From Xanthobacteraceae bacterium (lineage in GTDB: Bacteria; Pseudomonadota; Alphaproteobacteria; Rhizobiales; Xanthobacteraceae): a stretch of 64,000 bases of DNA. The position numbers were made by a program, and so were the translations under genes. This document shows positions 17,138 to 27,839 of this stretch, one piece after another. The DNA lies in NCBI GenBank assembly GCA_028290465.1, contig JAQGJU010000055.1:1-64000 (forward strand), in the 5' to 3' direction. Under the pieces are notes generated by a model. It made no database searches. It saw nothing but the letters and a program-made list of their open reading frames with translations, and had not been told where the DNA came from. Positions within the stretch are counted from its first letter, which is position 1; each line of letters starts with the position of its first letter.

Positions 17138-18826
17138 TTACGCCGCCGCGACGCGCTTGACGAACACCTCGACCTGCTGGCGCAGCGCGGTGGCCTGATC
17201 GGACAGGCCGGCCGCCGAACTCACCACCTTGACCGACGAGTTGTTGGTGTCGCTCGCCGACTGCTCCAGGCGCACAAGGCTCTTGGTCAGCGAATCGGTT
17301 TCCTGCTTGGTCTGGCCGACGACGCGGGCGATCTCCGACGTCGCCGCGCCCTGTTCTTCGACCGCCGCCGCGATCGTGGAAGCGATTTCGTTGATACGGC
17401 CGATGGTCTTGTCGACATTGTCGATCGCCGTTACGGCCTTGCCGGTGGCCTCGACGACGGCGTTGATGCGCGCCGCGATTTCTTCGGTGGCCTTGGCGGT
17501 CTGGCCGGCCAGTGATTTCACCTCCGACGCGACGACCGCGAAACCCCGACCGGCCTCGCCGGCGCGGGCGGCTTCGATAGTCGCATTCAGGGCCAGCAGG
17601 TTGGTCTGTTCGGCGACCGCCTGGATCAGCGACACCACCTTGCCGATTTCGGCGGTGGCATCGGACAGCGTGCGCACGATGGTGTGCGCCTCGCGGGTCT
17701 GGGTGACGGCGTCCTGCGAGATCTTCGACGATTCATGAACGCGGGCACCGATCTCATTGATCGCGCCATCAAGTTGGCCGGTTGCTTCGCCGACTGAGCC
17801 GACATGATCGGCCGCGACGCGGCTGACGCGCGACGCCTCGGCGGCTTCCTGGCGGGCGCTTTCCGACGTCGACTGCATCTGGCGGGCGGTCTCGACCAGT
17901 TCGCCGGCCGCGGTGCCGACCGAATCGACCACCACCTTGACCTGGGCGTCGAGCGAAGCGGCAAGTTCGCCGAGGAATTTACGGCGCTCGGCATCGGCGC
18001 CGGCCTTGGCGGCTTCTTCGTGCTGCATCTGGTCGCGCATGCGGTGGCTGACGGCCTCGCGGACACCGACGGCGGCGCGGGCGATCTCGCCGAATTCGTC
18101 CGAGCGTTCGGCGCCCGCGACATTGGCCTCGATGTCGCCGCCGGCCAGCCGTTCCAGCGAACCCTTCAGGCGGCCGAGCGGCGTGACGATCGAGCGCGTC
18201 ACCACGAAGGCGGCCAGTAGCAGCAGCGCGGCGATAAGACCCGTGCCCATCAGGACGTTGCGGTTCATCGTCGAATGCAAGGCGTCGATGTCTTCAATCA
18301 ACACACCGCTCGCGATCATCCAGCCCCATGGCACGTAGCCCGACGCGAACGAAACCTTGGCGCCGTAATCGTTCGATTGCGGCTTCTGGTATACGTAATT
18401 GACGTGATCGCCGCCCTTTTTGGCATTGGCGATCATCTCCTGCATGAAGAACTTGCCCTTCGGGTCTTGCTCATTGAAGCGATTGGTGCCGATCAGCTCC
18501 TTCTTCATCGGATTGATCAGCATCACGCCGCTGAAATCATAGGCGAAGATATAATCGTTATTGCCATAGCGGATGGCGCTGAGCGCCTTCTGGGCTTCGG
18601 ACTTGGCCTGGTCGACGGTCATCTCGCCCGCCTGGGCACGCTTATCGAGCGCGGTAACAATGGTCACTGCGGCTTCAACGACGTGCCGGATGTCGCTCTT
18701 CTTTTGCTCGTAGAGGTTTTCGCGGCTCTTCTCGATCACGAACAGGCCCAGCGCGCCGACGCCGAGCACCGCCAATACGGCGAGAACGAGAATCCGGGTG
18801 AAGACCCGATTAAGCGACTTCAGCAT
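17138..18826 (-). CDS. Methyl-accepting chemotaxis protein with single-Cache sensor
   Basis: A 562-residue chemoreceptor. One membrane helix (about 10-30) is followed by a periplasmic sCache_2-type domain with the usual [20 protein letters not shown] motif and a [17 protein letters not shown] closing segment. A second membrane helix, a HAMP domain and the signalling hairpin follow, with the tip [36 protein letters not shown]. Such sensors often bind small carboxylates. The ATG at 18826 starts the normal N-terminus (MLKSLNR), and a TTG at 18880 is possible but would place extra residues before the anchor. No pentapeptide tether is seen. It is convergent with the SET gene (16-bp gap). Confidence 0.9.
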   Translation of the reverse strand: MLKSLNRVFTRILVLAVLAVLGVGALGLFVIEKSRENLYEQKKSDIRHVVEAAVTIVTALDKRAQAGEMTVDQAKSEAQKALSAIRYGNNDYIFAYDFSGVMLINPMKKELIGTNRFNEQDPKGKFFMQEMIANAKKGGDHVNYVYQKPQSNDYGAKVSFASGYVPWGWMIASGVLIEDIDALHSTMNRNVLMGTGLIAALLLLAAFVVTRSIVTPLGRLKGSLERLAGGDIEANVAGAERSDEFGEIARAAVGVREAVSHRMRDQMQHEEAAKAGADAERRKFLGELAASLDAQVKVVVDSVGTAAGELVETARQMQSTSESARQEAAEASRVSRVAADHVGSVGEATGQLDGAINEIGARVHESSKISQDAVTQTREAHTIVRTLSDATAEIGKVVSLIQAVAEQTNLLALNATIEAARAGEAGRGFAVVASEVKSLAGQTAKATEEIAARINAVVEATGKAVTAIDNVDKTIGRINEIASTIAAAVEEQGAATSEIARVVGQTKQETDSLTKSLVRLEQSASDTNNSSVKVVSSAAGLSDQATALRQQVEVFVKRVAAA

Positions 18827-18954
18827 GTTGGACGATCCGGGCAAGAGGCGGGGATCGCTACTATGCGAGGCAAGCTGCAAAGAACACGTTAAGTAAGTCC
18901 CTGGCGCGCTCGGTAAAATTGCACCAAGTGCCCCGCGCCGCTTGGATCATCGAG

Positions 18955-19059
18955 TCAGGCGGACTTGTGGCAGATCGCCTCGATATCGTGCCCGTCCGGA
19001 TCGAGCACGAACGCCGCGTAACAGTCGGGTGTGAACTCCTCTTTCGCTCCGGCGTTAGC
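18955..19059 (-). pseudogene. Remnant of a glyoxalase/VOC-family gene (3' end only)
   Basis: About 33 codons read GAKEEFTPDCYAAFVLDPDG then HDIEAICHKSA and a stop. This is the C-terminal strand pair of a glyoxalase/bleomycin-resistance (VOC) protein, with the metal-ligand region LDPDGHDIE. The frame upstream of it is open but no longer VOC-like, and no start or N-terminal half is present. It therefore appears to be a decayed gene end. Confidence 0.6.
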
Positions 19060-19130
19060 ATTCCTACATGACAGGCGTCGATCGACCGTATCGATAACCT
19101 GTTTGGACGGTCTTTTGGGGAGCGAACGAC

Positions 19131-19379
19131 ATGATCTACGTTCTCGCCGCGCTGCTGCCGCCGCTGGGGCTTTTGCTCAACGGTCAGGTGTTCTCCGCGA
19201 TTCTGAACCTGATCCTGATCGTGCCTTGCGTGCTGCTCGGGCTCGCGTTTCCGGTGCTGTTCCTGGTGCCGTCGATCCACGCCGTGGTCGCGGTGTACAT
19301 GAAGCGCGAGGATCGGAAGCACCGTGAGGTGGTCGACGCGATCGAACGCCACGGCCCGCCGCCGGGCTGGCGGCCGTAA
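19131..19379 (+). CDS. Small Pmp3/YqaE-like membrane protein
   Basis: An 82-residue protein with two predicted membrane helices (LAALLPPLGLLLNG... and ...LAFPVLFLVPSIHAVVAVYM) joined by a short turn, then a charged tail. The LPPLG motif and the IHAV...Y end match the Pmp3 / UPF0057 proteolipid family, which affects membrane potential and salt tolerance. It is somewhat longer than the 52-residue norm. The ATG has GGGGAG 8 bases upstream. It stands alone between a VOC pseudogene and the sdh operon. The family match is likely but not certain. Confidence 0.65.
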   Translation: MIYVLAALLPPLGLLLNGQVFSAILNLILIVPCVLLGLAFPVLFLVPSIHAVVAVYMKREDRKHREVVDAIERHGPPPGWRP

Positions 19380-19406
19380 GCAATCCTGCGATTTAGGAAG
19401 AAGGAC

Positions 19407-19430
19407 GCGCGGCGAGCTTGCTCGCCGCGC
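19407..19430. terminator. Bidirectional hairpin between the Pmp3-like gene and sdhB
   Basis: GCGCGGCGAGC and its perfect complement are separated by two bases, in the 67-bp gap between two convergent genes. T-rich runs are weak on both sides, so termination strength is uncertain. Confidence 0.55.
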
Positions 19431-19446
19431 AGGGATTCTTTGACGG

Positions 19447-20226
19447 CTAAACCTGCCGCTCGACCAGCGCCTTCTTGATGTCGGCGATCGCCTTGGCCGG
19501 GTTCAGGCCCTTCGGGCAGGCCTTGGCGCAATTCATGATGGTGTGGCAGCGATACAGCCGGAACGGATCCTCGAGATTGTCGAGGCGTTCGCCGGTGGCT
19601 TCGTCGCGCGAGTCGACGATCCAGCGCTCGGCCTGCAGCAGCGCAGCCGGGCCGAGATAACGGTCGTCATTCCACCAATAGCTCGGGCATGAGGTCGAGC
19701 AGCAGGCGCACAGGATGCACTCGTACAGGCCGTCGAGCTTGGTGCGGTCCTCGTGGCTCTGCCGCCATTCCTTCTCGGGCGCCGGCGTCGTGGTCTTGAG
19801 GAACGGCTCGATCGAGGCGTGCTGGGCGTAGAAGTTGCTCAGATCCGGCACCAGATCCTTGATCACCTGCAGATGCGGCAGCGGATAAATCTTCACCGTG
19901 CCGTCGACTTCATCCATGCCGCGCGTGCAGGCCAGCGTGTTGACGCCGTCGATGTTCATCGAGCAGGAGCCGCAGATGCCTTCGCGGCAGGAGCGGCGGA
20001 AGGTCAGCGAGGCGTCGACCTTGGTCTTGATCCAGATCAGCGCGTCCAGGACCATCGGGCCGCAGTCGGCGGTGTCGACATGATAGGTGTCGATGCGCGG
20101 GTTGGCGCCATCGTCCGGATTCCAGCGATAGACCCGGAATTCGCGGGTCTCGACCGAGCCGGAAAGCTTCGGCCAGACCTTGCCCTCGGTCATCTTGGAG
20201 TTCTTCGGCAGCGTGAGTTGGACCAT
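19447..20226 (-). CDS. sdhB: Succinate dehydrogenase iron-sulfur subunit
   Basis: SdhB passes electrons from the flavoprotein to ubiquinone through three Fe-S centres in Complex II on the inner membrane. The protein is 259 residues. The [2Fe-2S] cysteines are in [13 protein letters not shown], and the [4Fe-4S] and [3Fe-4S] ligands are in [16 protein letters not shown] and [17 protein letters not shown]. It is the last gene of the sdhC-sdhD-sdhA-(orf)-sdhB operon. Unusually, a gene for a small exported protein lies between it and sdhA. All cluster ligands are intact. Confidence 0.96.
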   Translation of the reverse strand: MVQLTLPKNSKMTEGKVWPKLSGSVETREFRVYRWNPDDGANPRIDTYHVDTADCGPMVLDALIWIKTKVDASLTFRRSCREGICGSCSMNIDGVNTLACTRGMDEVDGTVKIYPLPHLQVIKDLVPDLSNFYAQHASIEPFLKTTTPAPEKEWRQSHEDRTKLDGLYECILCACCSTSCPSYWWNDDRYLGPAALLQAERWIVDSRDEATGERLDNLEDPFRLYRCHTIMNCAKACPKGLNPAKAIADIKKALVERQV

Positions 20227-20240
20227 GCGCTTTTCGCCAG

Positions 20241-20690
20241 TTAGTTGGAAAGCAGGGAGGCGATATTGCCTCCGCCCGCCAGGATTTTTTCCGCCGCGCT
20301 GTGTTGATCGTAGCGCAGGCGATTGTAGGTTTCGGTCTGTTTAGGGGTCAACTTGGCGACCCTGTAGCCTTTCGTTTTCATCATGCAAGTGCTGAACCGA
20401 GTGAGGGCTTCCCGCTTTATTTTCCCTCGTTCCCAGCCTCTGGCAAATCCACTGACCGCAGCGCCCGCCAAGCCAGGTTGATAGGGCGTGTTTATGTTCG
20501 CGACAGCCGGATCAAAGTAGGTCTTTTTCACCTCAGCAATGCACGCCGCGGTATCGGCGTCGTAACGAGCCGGAGTTACGCCTGCCTTGAGAAGGTACGT
20601 GTGCGGCTTGGCTTCTTGCGCGCCTGCCGGCACCATGCCGCTGACAAGTGCGGCGCAGCCAATGGCGACGGCAAAGTTTCTCAACCGCAT
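20241..20690 (-). CDS. Exported protein of unknown function inside the sdh operon
   Basis: A 149-residue protein with a signal peptide ([20 protein letters not shown], likely cut after AGA or AQA). The mature part contains two cysteines (TAACIAEV and [11 protein letters not shown]), which could form a disulfide, and a central Gly/Ala stretch [18 protein letters not shown] that may be amphipathic. GAGG lies 4-5 bases before ATG 20690. It is 27 bp after sdhA and 14 bp before sdhB, so it is almost surely co-transcribed. Its base composition looks slightly less GC-rich than the sdh genes. I do not recognise the family. A role with Complex II is only suggested by position. Confidence 0.75.
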   Translation of the reverse strand: MRLRNFAVAIGCAALVSGMVPAGAQEAKPHTYLLKAGVTPARYDADTAACIAEVKKTYFDPAVANINTPYQPGLAGAAVSGFARGWERGKIKREALTRFSTCMMKTKGYRVAKLTPKQTETYNRLRYDQHSAAEKILAGGGNIASLLSN

Positions 20691-20717
20691 GTACCCTCGC
20701 AACTGAGCCGGCGCTCG

Positions 20718-22559
20718 TCAGTAAACGCGCGCCTTCGGCTCGATATACGGTGTCTCTTTGGTCAGCGTGTAGGTGTGCACCGGCCGGTCATCGAGCGTCA
20801 CCTTGCCGGTCTGCGTGTCGATCGAAGCCAAAGTGTGCTTCATCCAGACCTTGTCGTCGCGGTCGGGGAAGTCTTCCCGCGCATGCGCGCCGCGGCTTTC
20901 CTGGCGATTGAACGCCGACTCCATGGTGACGATGGCCTGGACGATCAGGTTGTCGAATTCCAACGTCTCGATCAGGTCGCTATTCCAGGTCAGCGAACGG
21001 TCGCTGACCTTGATGTCGGCGATGCCCGTGAACGGCTCCTGGATCAGCTTGACGCCTTCGCCCAAAATCTCGCCGGTGCGGAACACCGCACAATTGTTCT
21101 GCATCACGCGCTGCATCTGTCCGCGCAACTCGGCCGTCGGGGTGCCGCCATTGGCGTGGCGGAAGCGGTCGAGCCGCGACAAAGCCAGATCGGCGGAATC
21201 CTTCGGCAGTTCCGGCTGCGGGCCGTTCGCGGTCAGCATCTCGGCGCATTTCAGCGCCGCCGCCCGGCCGAACACCACGAGATCGATCAGCGAGTTGGAG
21301 CCGAGCCGGTTGGCGCCGTGCACCGAGACGCACGCGGCTTCGCCGAGCGCCATCAGGCCGGGCACCACCGAATCCGGGTTGCCGTCCTTCTTGGTCAGGA
21401 CCTGGCCGTGATAGTCGGTGGCAATGCCGCCCATGTTGTAATGCACGGTCGGGATCACCGGGATCGGCTCGCGGGTCACGTCGACGCCGGCGAAGATCTT
21501 CGCGCTCTCCGAAATGCCGGGCAGCCGCTCGTGCAGCACCGCCGGATCGAGATGATCGAGGTGCAGGAAGATGTGGTCCTTGTTCTTGCCGACGCCGCGG
21601 CCCTCACGGATTTCCACCGTCATCGAGCGCGAGACGACATCGCGCGAGGCCAGATCCTTGGCGGACGGCGCGTAGCGCTCCATGAAGCGTTCGCCGTTGG
21701 CGTTGACCAGATAGCCGCCTTCGCCGCGCGAGCCTTCGGTGATCAGGCAGCCCGAGCCGTAGATGCCGGTCGGGTGAAACTGGACGAACTCCATGTCCTG
21801 CAACGGCAGGCCGGCGCGGAGAACCATCGCATTGCCGTCGCCCGAGCAGGAGTGCGCCGACGTGCAGGAGACATAGGCGCGGCCGTAAGCACCGGTCGCC
21901 AGAATGGTCATGTTGGACCGGAAGCGGTGCAGCGTGCCGTCGTCGAGCTTGAGCGCGATGACGCCGCGGCAGCGGCCTTCCTCGTCCATGATCAGGTCGA
22001 TGGCGAAATATTCGATGTAGAATTCGGCCTTCTGGCGCAGCGCCTGGCCATACATCGTGTGCAGCATCGCATGGCCGGTGCGATCGGCGGCCGCGCAGGT
22101 GCGCTGCGCGGTGCCCTTGCCGAAATGCGTGGTCATGCCGCCGAACGGACGCTGGTAGATCTTGCCGTCTTCCTCGCGGCGCGAGAACGGCAGGCCCCAA
22201 TGCTCCAACTCGTACACGGCGGCCGGCGCGTTGCGTACCATGTATTCGATGGCGTCCTGGTCGCCGAGCCAGTCGGCACCCTTGACGGTGTCGTACATGT
22301 GCCAGCGCCAGTCGTCCTCGCCCATATTGCCGAGCGAAGCCGCGATGCCGCCCTGGGCCGCAACCGTATGCGAGCGGGTCGGGAATACTTTGCTGATGCA
22401 GGCGGTGCGCAGACCGGCCTCGCTGCAGCCAACCACCGCGCGCAGACCTGCGCCGCCAGCGCCCACCACCACAACGTCATAGCTGTGGTCCTCGATCGGG
22501 TAGGCGCGACCGTTCACGGAAGGGGCGCCGGTACCGCTCGACGAGCCGTTGCTGGGCAT
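20718..22559 (-). CDS. sdhA: Succinate dehydrogenase flavoprotein subunit
   Basis: SdhA oxidises succinate to fumarate with covalently bound FAD. It is 613 residues. The dinucleotide-binding [12 protein letters not shown] is near residue 30, and the FAD-linking His is in [13 protein letters not shown]. The substrate-site run is [21 protein letters not shown], and [18 protein letters not shown] is the late FAD contact. The ATG at 22559 is preceded by GGAG; an in-frame TTG one codon earlier is less likely. It follows sdhD with a 4-bp gap. The C-terminus ends with the usual [24 protein letters not shown]. Confidence 0.97.
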   Translation of the reverse strand: MPSNGSSSGTGAPSVNGRAYPIEDHSYDVVVVGAGGAGLRAVVGCSEAGLRTACISKVFPTRSHTVAAQGGIAASLGNMGEDDWRWHMYDTVKGADWLGDQDAIEYMVRNAPAAVYELEHWGLPFSRREEDGKIYQRPFGGMTTHFGKGTAQRTCAAADRTGHAMLHTMYGQALRQKAEFYIEYFAIDLIMDEEGRCRGVIALKLDDGTLHRFRSNMTILATGAYGRAYVSCTSAHSCSGDGNAMVLRAGLPLQDMEFVQFHPTGIYGSGCLITEGSRGEGGYLVNANGERFMERYAPSAKDLASRDVVSRSMTVEIREGRGVGKNKDHIFLHLDHLDPAVLHERLPGISESAKIFAGVDVTREPIPVIPTVHYNMGGIATDYHGQVLTKKDGNPDSVVPGLMALGEAACVSVHGANRLGSNSLIDLVVFGRAAALKCAEMLTANGPQPELPKDSADLALSRLDRFRHANGGTPTAELRGQMQRVMQNNCAVFRTGEILGEGVKLIQEPFTGIADIKVSDRSLTWNSDLIETLEFDNLIVQAIVTMESAFNRQESRGAHAREDFPDRDDKVWMKHTLASIDTQTGKVTLDDRPVHTYTLTKETPYIEPKARVY

Positions 22560-22563
22560 CAAC

Positions 22564-22959
22564 TCACACTCCGGACAAAAGCTTGAGAATGGCGAACAGC
22601 GACGCGAAAGCGATCGCGAAGCAGAAGAACGTCGTGGCCATCAGGCAGGCGATCTTGGGCAGGTCGTCGTGGACATAGTCCTCGATGATGACCTGCATGC
22701 CGAGGCGCATGTGATAGACCGCCGACACGATGAACAGCATCACCAGGATCGCGACCAGCGGCGAGCCGAGGATCTGCACGACGTACGCGTGGTTGCGGCC
22801 AAGCAGCGAAATGCAGACCACGATCATGCCGATGGTCAGAACGACATTGGAAACGGCAGTCAGGCGCTGGTGCCAGAAATGAGTGGTGCCGGATCCGGCG
22901 GCGCCATGGCCGCGGACACGCCCGAGCGGCGTGCGCATGCGCTGGGTTTTGGTGCTCAC
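22564..22959 (-). CDS. sdhD: Succinate dehydrogenase membrane anchor subunit
   Basis: SdhD is one of the two heme- and quinone-binding anchors of Complex II. It is 131 residues with three predicted membrane helices. The helix near [16 protein letters not shown] is the usual SdhD signature, with the Asp-Tyr of the quinone site. The start is a GTG at 22959 that overlaps the sdhC stop (GTGA), so the genes are translationally coupled. Longer frames upstream belong to the sdhC region in another frame. Confidence 0.92.
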   Translation of the reverse strand: MSTKTQRMRTPLGRVRGHGAAGSGTTHFWHQRLTAVSNVVLTIGMIVVCISLLGRNHAYVVQILGSPLVAILVMLFIVSAVYHMRLGMQVIIEDYVHDDLPKIACLMATTFFCFAIAFASLFAILKLLSGV

Positions 22960-23366
22960 AGCGGGCCTCCCATCACCAGAAATCCGATGATCCAGATTAC
23001 CGCGGTAATCACCACCGAGCCGATCAGGTTGGCCCGGACCAGCCACTCGCGTCCGACCGGATCGAGGCCGTGCAGCGTGTCCCAGATCAGGTGGCGGATG
23101 CCGCCGAGCATGTGATGGATCAGGGCCCAGGTATAGCCCAACAGGATCAGCCGGCCGATCAGACTGGACGCGAACCAGGAGAATTTGGCGTAGGCGTCGG
23201 GACCCGATGCGGCCGCGATCAGCCACCAGACCAGCAGCAGGGTGCCGAAGAACAGGGCCGCGCCGGTGATCCGGTGGACGATGGACATCATCATCGTCAG
23301 GGTCGGACGGTAGATTTGGAGATGCGGCGACAATGGCCGCTCTACGGGAGCCTTGGTCTCGGCCAT
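22956..23366 (-). CDS. sdhC: Succinate dehydrogenase cytochrome b556 subunit
   Basis: SdhC is the large cytochrome b anchor of Complex II. It is 136 residues with three membrane helices. RPLSPHLQIYRPTLTMMMSIVHRITG is the family signature containing the quinone-site Ser/Arg. The heme ligand His lies in the second helix (ALIHHMLGGIRHLIWD). It is the first gene of the operon, and the promoter should lie in the 234-bp gap upstream of 23366, where no other gene is seen. Confidence 0.95.
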   Translation of the reverse strand: MAETKAPVERPLSPHLQIYRPTLTMMMSIVHRITGAALFFGTLLLVWWLIAAASGPDAYAKFSWFASSLIGRLILLGYTWALIHHMLGGIRHLIWDTLHGLDPVGREWLVRANLIGSVVITAVIWIIGFLVMGGPL

Positions 23367-23600
23367 TTAATCTCTCGATGCAGCGCGCAATGCGATGGGA
23401 CGGCGCCCGCGGGATGTTGTCCCCTTGAAGCAGATGCGCCCCGCGAGTGCAATGCCGCAATAATCGCGAATAAGCCGGAATACTGCTGTAGGTTCATTCG
23501 GTTCTGGTATGCCAGGGCTGGACTGCGGTGGCTGCGCTGCGGTGCCGTCTGGTATGCCACGGCGCAACCTTCACAGGTCACCGAAGCGGCTTCGGCGTTA

Positions 23601-25622
23601 TCACGCCGCCATGGCCTCGGTTTCCGCACCAGTCAATTCGTACAATAGGCTGTCGACCTCGCGCGCCAGCGATCCGGCCTGATCGCCCAACTCGCCGGCC
23701 AAGCCGGCGAGGCCCGTCGCGCTGGTCTGCATTTCGGCGGCGACCCCCGGCAGGTCCCGGATGCCGTCGATGGCTGCGCGGGTGCCGTTGGCGGCGCGCT
23801 GCACCGACCGGTTGATCGCCGCGGTCGCGGTATTTTGCTGTTCCACGGCGTCGGCGATCGAGGTCGAAATCGCCTCGATGTCGCCGATGGTGCCGCCGAT
23901 CCGCTTGACCGCGCTAGTGACGTCCTCGGAGGCGGCGCGGATTTCCTGAACCTGCTGTTCGATCTCTTGCGTGGCCTGCGCTGTCTGCTGGGCCAGGCTC
24001 TTCACTTCGGCTGCTACCACGGCGAAGCCGCGTCCGGCGTCGCCGGCACGGGCCGCCTCGATCGTTGCGTTGAGGGCCAACAGGTTGGTCTGCGCCGCGA
24101 TCGCCTGGATCAGCCCGGCGATATTGCCGATGCGCTGGCTGGCTTCGCTCAAGCGCGTGGTGACCTGTTCGGCATCCGCCGCGGCCTGTTTCGCGGTCGC
24201 GGTGCTGCCGGCCGACTGGGCCGCCTTGGCGGCGATTTCCCCGATTGAACCCGCGACCTCCTCGACCGCGGTCGCGACGGTGTCGACGTCGGCCGCGGCG
24301 GCGCCGAGGCCGGTGACGGCCCCGCCCAGTCGTTCCTGGGTCAGGTCGGCATTGCGGGCAACATTGCGGGTGGACAGGAGCAGGTTGTTCGACAGCCGGG
24401 TCATGCCTTCGGCGATGGAGCCGACCGACGAGCGGATGCGGTCCGCCATGCCGCCCAGCGCCTTGCGCTCGGACGCCATCAATTCGCGCTTGCGCTCGTC
24501 GCTGGACGCATGGGCGATCTTCTCAACCGTGTGATCCCGGAAATAGGCCACCGCGCGGGCGATCTGGCCGATCTCGTCACGGCCGCTGGCTTCCTCAATC
24601 GGGCTGTCGAGGTCGCTGTCGCCGAGGCTGCGAATCCGCAGGTCCAGCCGGTTGATGCTTTTGAGGATCGAGCGCGACAGCCACAGCGCGAACAGCGTGG
24701 CCAACAGAGTCACCAGCATCGAGGCGCCGACCGCCGACCACAGCTTGGTCCGGAAGCCTGTGATACGGACCTCCAGCAGGCGGTCGAGTTCCCGTTCGGA
24801 CGCGACCCAGAGCCGGTCGGACTGGGTTTGCAACTGGTCGTGGGCGTTGCCGAGCGGTTTGAGATCGATGGCGCCGCGCGCGGCATCGTCGCGCAGCAGC
24901 ACCGACGTGCGCTTGACGGTCTCCAGGAACGCTTTCGCGGCCTTGGCAAATTCCTGCGCCGGCGCGTCGAGGGCGGCCTTGGTGGCGCCGTCCGGATTGC
25001 CCGCGTAGCCGGACGCGAGCGAGGCGTCGATGCCGTCGATGGCGGCGGTGAGCTGGCCGATATGGATGGCGTATTCGGCCTTCTGGTCGTCGGTCAGGGT
25101 CGGGCTGGCTTTATAGTCGTTGGCGAGCGCGAACAGTGTCGCCGCCTGGTCGATGGCCTCGCCGAGCTTCACCACGACGACGTCCATCACGTAGTAGCTG
25201 TCGAGGTCGGGATCGAGAATGAGGTTGGAGCCGTCGCCGATCTTGCCGACCAAAGCGCGGGCGGCTGCAATCGCGGCCAGCGAAGCATCGTCGCGGCTGA
25301 CCTTGCCGATCTTGCCGAGCGCATCGGTCAGCGCCTTGGCGGTCTTGGCGGTATCCATGTCGGCGTCATAGCGCGCGGCCATTTCGGTGAGGCTGCCGGC
25401 GATCTTGGCGTCCGGCGCGGCGGCCGCGCCGTTCGAGGCCCGCACCAGCGTGTGCAGCACCGGCCACACCGCCCGCAGATAGGTGCCGCCGTCGCGTTCT
25501 TTCGTCGCGAACGAGATGTCCTTGAAGCTCTGCTGCACGAACAGGCCGACCAGCAGGCCGATCGGCAGCATGAACAGCGCCACGATGACGAATAGCTTGT
25601 GTCGGATCGCAAGACTCGTCAT
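23601..25622 (-). CDS. Methyl-accepting chemotaxis protein with large helical sensor
   Basis: A 673-residue chemoreceptor. It has a first membrane helix (about 8-30) and a helical periplasmic domain of nearly 270 residues. A second membrane helix near 300-325 is followed by a HAMP domain ([19 protein letters not shown]) and the signalling hairpin with tip [36 protein letters not shown]. The sensor is longer than 4HB types and resembles bimodular helical sensors. The N-terminal [22 protein letters not shown] is a clear anchor. The ligand is unknown. It is the third receptor in 20 kb, and no che genes are nearby. Confidence 0.88.
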   Translation of the reverse strand: MTSLAIRHKLFVIVALFMLPIGLLVGLFVQQSFKDISFATKERDGGTYLRAVWPVLHTLVRASNGAAAAPDAKIAGSLTEMAARYDADMDTAKTAKALTDALGKIGKVSRDDASLAAIAAARALVGKIGDGSNLILDPDLDSYYVMDVVVVKLGEAIDQAATLFALANDYKASPTLTDDQKAEYAIHIGQLTAAIDGIDASLASGYAGNPDGATKAALDAPAQEFAKAAKAFLETVKRTSVLLRDDAARGAIDLKPLGNAHDQLQTQSDRLWVASERELDRLLEVRITGFRTKLWSAVGASMLVTLLATLFALWLSRSILKSINRLDLRIRSLGDSDLDSPIEEASGRDEIGQIARAVAYFRDHTVEKIAHASSDERKRELMASERKALGGMADRIRSSVGSIAEGMTRLSNNLLLSTRNVARNADLTQERLGGAVTGLGAAAADVDTVATAVEEVAGSIGEIAAKAAQSAGSTATAKQAAADAEQVTTRLSEASQRIGNIAGLIQAIAAQTNLLALNATIEAARAGDAGRGFAVVAAEVKSLAQQTAQATQEIEQQVQEIRAASEDVTSAVKRIGGTIGDIEAISTSIADAVEQQNTATAAINRSVQRAANGTRAAIDGIRDLPGVAAEMQTSATGLAGLAGELGDQAGSLAREVDSLLYELTGAETEAMAA

Positions 25623-25767
25623 CGGCCCGTTGCCCCCGGATGCGCAGCCGGCAGCGCGTGGGTGCCGGCCAGTTCTGCCCAGGACAAAAGCCCATCAAGG
25701 TGAATATTTGGTTCGCATCATGGGCCATCCGATACATATTTTGCCTGGTCGGGAGCCCTAATATCTA

Positions 25768-26853
25768 TTAGCGCGGCAGCAGCGCCCAGTAATCCAGGTC
25801 GAGAATCACGGCCGGGTGGTCGCCATCGCCGTCCTTGAGCGGGAAGCCGTCGCAAGGCAGATCCTTGGTCGCGACGGTGCGCAGGCGCAGGGCGCCGACG
25901 TCGGTGCGGCCCGGCAATTCCGACTTGCCCAGCACTTCGCTCCAGGCGAACACGGTGTTGCCGGCGAACAGCGGCGCGACATGGCGCCCGCCATTGATGG
26001 CGGCGATGTGAAACGCATTGGCGAGGCCGTTGAAGCTCAACGCCCGGGCCAGCGAGATGACGTGTCCGCCATAGATCAGCCGGCGCTTGAAGCGGCCCTG
26101 CGCCTCGGCGAACTGATTGAAGTGAATGCGCGCGGTGTTCTGATAGAGCCGGGTCGCCATCATGTGTTCGGCTTCTTCGACCGTGATGCCGTCGACGTGG
26201 TCGATGCGCTCGCCGACTTCGTAGTCGTCGAATCGGTATGGGCTGCCGGCCAGCGCGACATCATAGGCGGCGGGATCGAGCTTCGGGCACGCGTCGCCGA
26301 TCATGTGCGGCGCCAGCGCGACCGGCAGGCGCGGGACGTGATCTCCCGGCGCCTCGGCGTTCTCGTCGCGTTTGCGGATCATCACCCAGCGCACATATTC
26401 GAGCACGCGGGTGCCGTCCTGATTGCAGCCGGTCGAGCGCACATAGACGATGCCGGTCTTGCGGCTGGAATTTTCCTTGAGCCCGATCACCTCGGACGTC
26501 GCCGACAGCGTGTCGCCCGGATAGACCGGCGCCAGGAAGCGGCAATTGGCGTAGCCGAGGTTAGCGATCGCGTTCAGCGAGATGTCCGGCACGGTTTTGC
26601 CGAACACCATATGGAAAACCAAAAAGTCGTCGACCGGCGCGTCGCGATAGCCGATGGCTTTCGCGAAGGTGTCGGACGATTGCACGGCAAAGCGCGGCCC
26701 GAAGATCGCATTGTAGATCGCGATGTCGCCGGTCGTGACCGTGCGCGGCGTGGCGTGCGTCAGCACCTGGCCGACGCGGAAATCCTCAAAGAAATTGCCA
26801 GGGCTGGTCTTATTGCCTGGGTCGGATTTGGAGCCGGAACTGGTCATGGGCAT
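25768..26853 (-). CDS. MaoC-family double-hotdog hydratase
   Basis: A protein of about 361 residues with two hotdog repeats, like mesaconyl-CoA hydratase (Mch) or other (R)-specific enoyl-CoA hydratases. The first repeat holds NFFEDFRVGQVLTHATPRTVTTGDI and YRDAPVDDFLVFHMVFG. The second holds FDDYEVGERIDHVDGITVEEAEHM and LIYGGHVISLARAL. The chain is close in size to Mch (about 340). Whether the substrate is mesaconyl-CoA (ethylmalonyl-CoA pathway) is unsure, though a CitE-like lyase also occurs at 44.6 kb. The start may be either ATG at 26853 or 26847, or a TTG at 26877. The preferred one is not strongly supported by a ribosome site. Confidence 0.8.
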   Translation of the reverse strand: MPMTSSGSKSDPGNKTSPGNFFEDFRVGQVLTHATPRTVTTGDIAIYNAIFGPRFAVQSSDTFAKAIGYRDAPVDDFLVFHMVFGKTVPDISLNAIANLGYANCRFLAPVYPGDTLSATSEVIGLKENSSRKTGIVYVRSTGCNQDGTRVLEYVRWVMIRKRDENAEAPGDHVPRLPVALAPHMIGDACPKLDPAAYDVALAGSPYRFDDYEVGERIDHVDGITVEEAEHMMATRLYQNTARIHFNQFAEAQGRFKRRLIYGGHVISLARALSFNGLANAFHIAAINGGRHVAPLFAGNTVFAWSEVLGKSELPGRTDVGALRLRTVATKDLPCDGFPLKDGDGDHPAVILDLDYWALLPR

Positions 26854-27129
26854 GGCGAAGCTCTGCAATGATGACAATCGTATGACCCGGCGCCGGACCT
26901 ATAGCACCCTTCGGACCGTCGGCGCGACCCCCTGTTTTCTGTCAACGTCACTCTCGCGTCGCGAAGTTCACGACGGCGTGACATCGGCGAATTTCCGAAA
27001 CCGCATTGGGTGGGCGCCGTAGCTCTGCGCGAAACCGGCGGGAAGCTCGCCATGCGGTGAGCGCTCGAACGATTTCACATCGGGCTGCAACGCGCCCGGT
27101 TGACACCGCGCAACCTTCAGGAGATTCCC

Positions 27130-27726
27130 ATGTCCTACCGTATCGCTTCGAAACGTATCGCCTTGCTGGCCGCCGTCGCGGCAACCACGCTCGCTTTCGC
27201 CACCGGCCCTTCGATCGTGACGGCCTCCGCTCAGATGGACAAGACCGTGACGGTCGGCGGCGCGCCGATGTATCCATCGAAGAACATCGTCGAGAACGCC
27301 GTCAATTCCAAGGACCACACCACGCTGGTCGCCGCCGTGAAGGCCGCCGGCCTCGTCGAGACGCTGTCGGGCCCCGGCCCATTCACCGTGTTCGCGCCGA
27401 CCAATGCGGCGTTCGCCAAGCTGCCGGCCGGTACCGTCGAAACGCTGGTCAAGCCCGAGAGCAAGGCGACGCTGACCAAGATTCTGACCTATCATGTGGT
27501 GCCGGGCAAAATGACCGCCGCCGCGCTGATGAAGGCTGTCAAGGATGGTGAGGGCACGGCCAAGCTGAAGACCGCTTCCGGCGACACCCTGACGGTCAAG
27601 CAGGAAGGCCCCGGCAAGCTGTCGATCACCGACGCCAAGGGCGGCAAGTCGATGGTCACGATCGCCGACGTGCTCCAGTCGAACGGGGTGATCCATGTGG
27701 TCGATACCGTTCTGATGCCGGGCTGA
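27130..27726 (+). CDS. Exported fasciclin (FAS1) domain protein
   Basis: A 198-residue periplasmic or surface protein. A signal peptide (about residues 1-35, ending ASAQ) is followed by one FAS1 domain with the two hallmark segments [17 protein letters not shown] (H1) and the YHVVPGK region, ending [21 protein letters not shown]1 domains mediate adhesion or carbohydrate binding, and bacterial single-domain forms are widespread. GGAG lies 7 bases before the ATG. It may be the first gene of the group leading into the b561-molybdoenzyme-SOD set, but a perfect hairpin 40 bp downstream argues for its own terminator. Confidence 0.9.
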   Translation: MSYRIASKRIALLAAVAATTLAFATGPSIVTASAQMDKTVTVGGAPMYPSKNIVENAVNSKDHTTLVAAVKAAGLVETLSGPGPFTVFAPTNAAFAKLPAGTVETLVKPESKATLTKILTYHVVPGKMTAAALMKAVKDGEGTAKLKTASGDTLTVKQEGPGKLSITDAKGGKSMVTIADVLQSNGVIHVVDTVLMPG

Positions 27727-27765
27727 TCGGCCAGCATCGCGCGCATAAGCATGCGAGCGCATAAA

Positions 27766-27797
27766 CTCGTGTCTCGGGTGTTAGTCCGAGACACGAG
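27766..27797. terminator. Perfect hairpin after the fasciclin gene
   Basis: CTCGTGTCTCGG and its exact complement are separated by 8 bases. It lies 40 bp after the stop and is followed by a palindromic repeat. It has no T-run, so it may end transcription weakly or be part of a repeat. Confidence 0.45.
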
Positions 27798-27839
27798 TGC
27801 TCACATACATCTGACCGCACGAGGTCAGGGAGTGTGTTA

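Noticed and set aside
20301-22586. A 761-codon open frame on the plus strand opposite sdhA
   Set aside because: It mirrors the well-supported sdhA gene on the other strand, its protein is Arg/His/Ala-rich without any recognisable fold, and such frames are expected in high-GC DNA.
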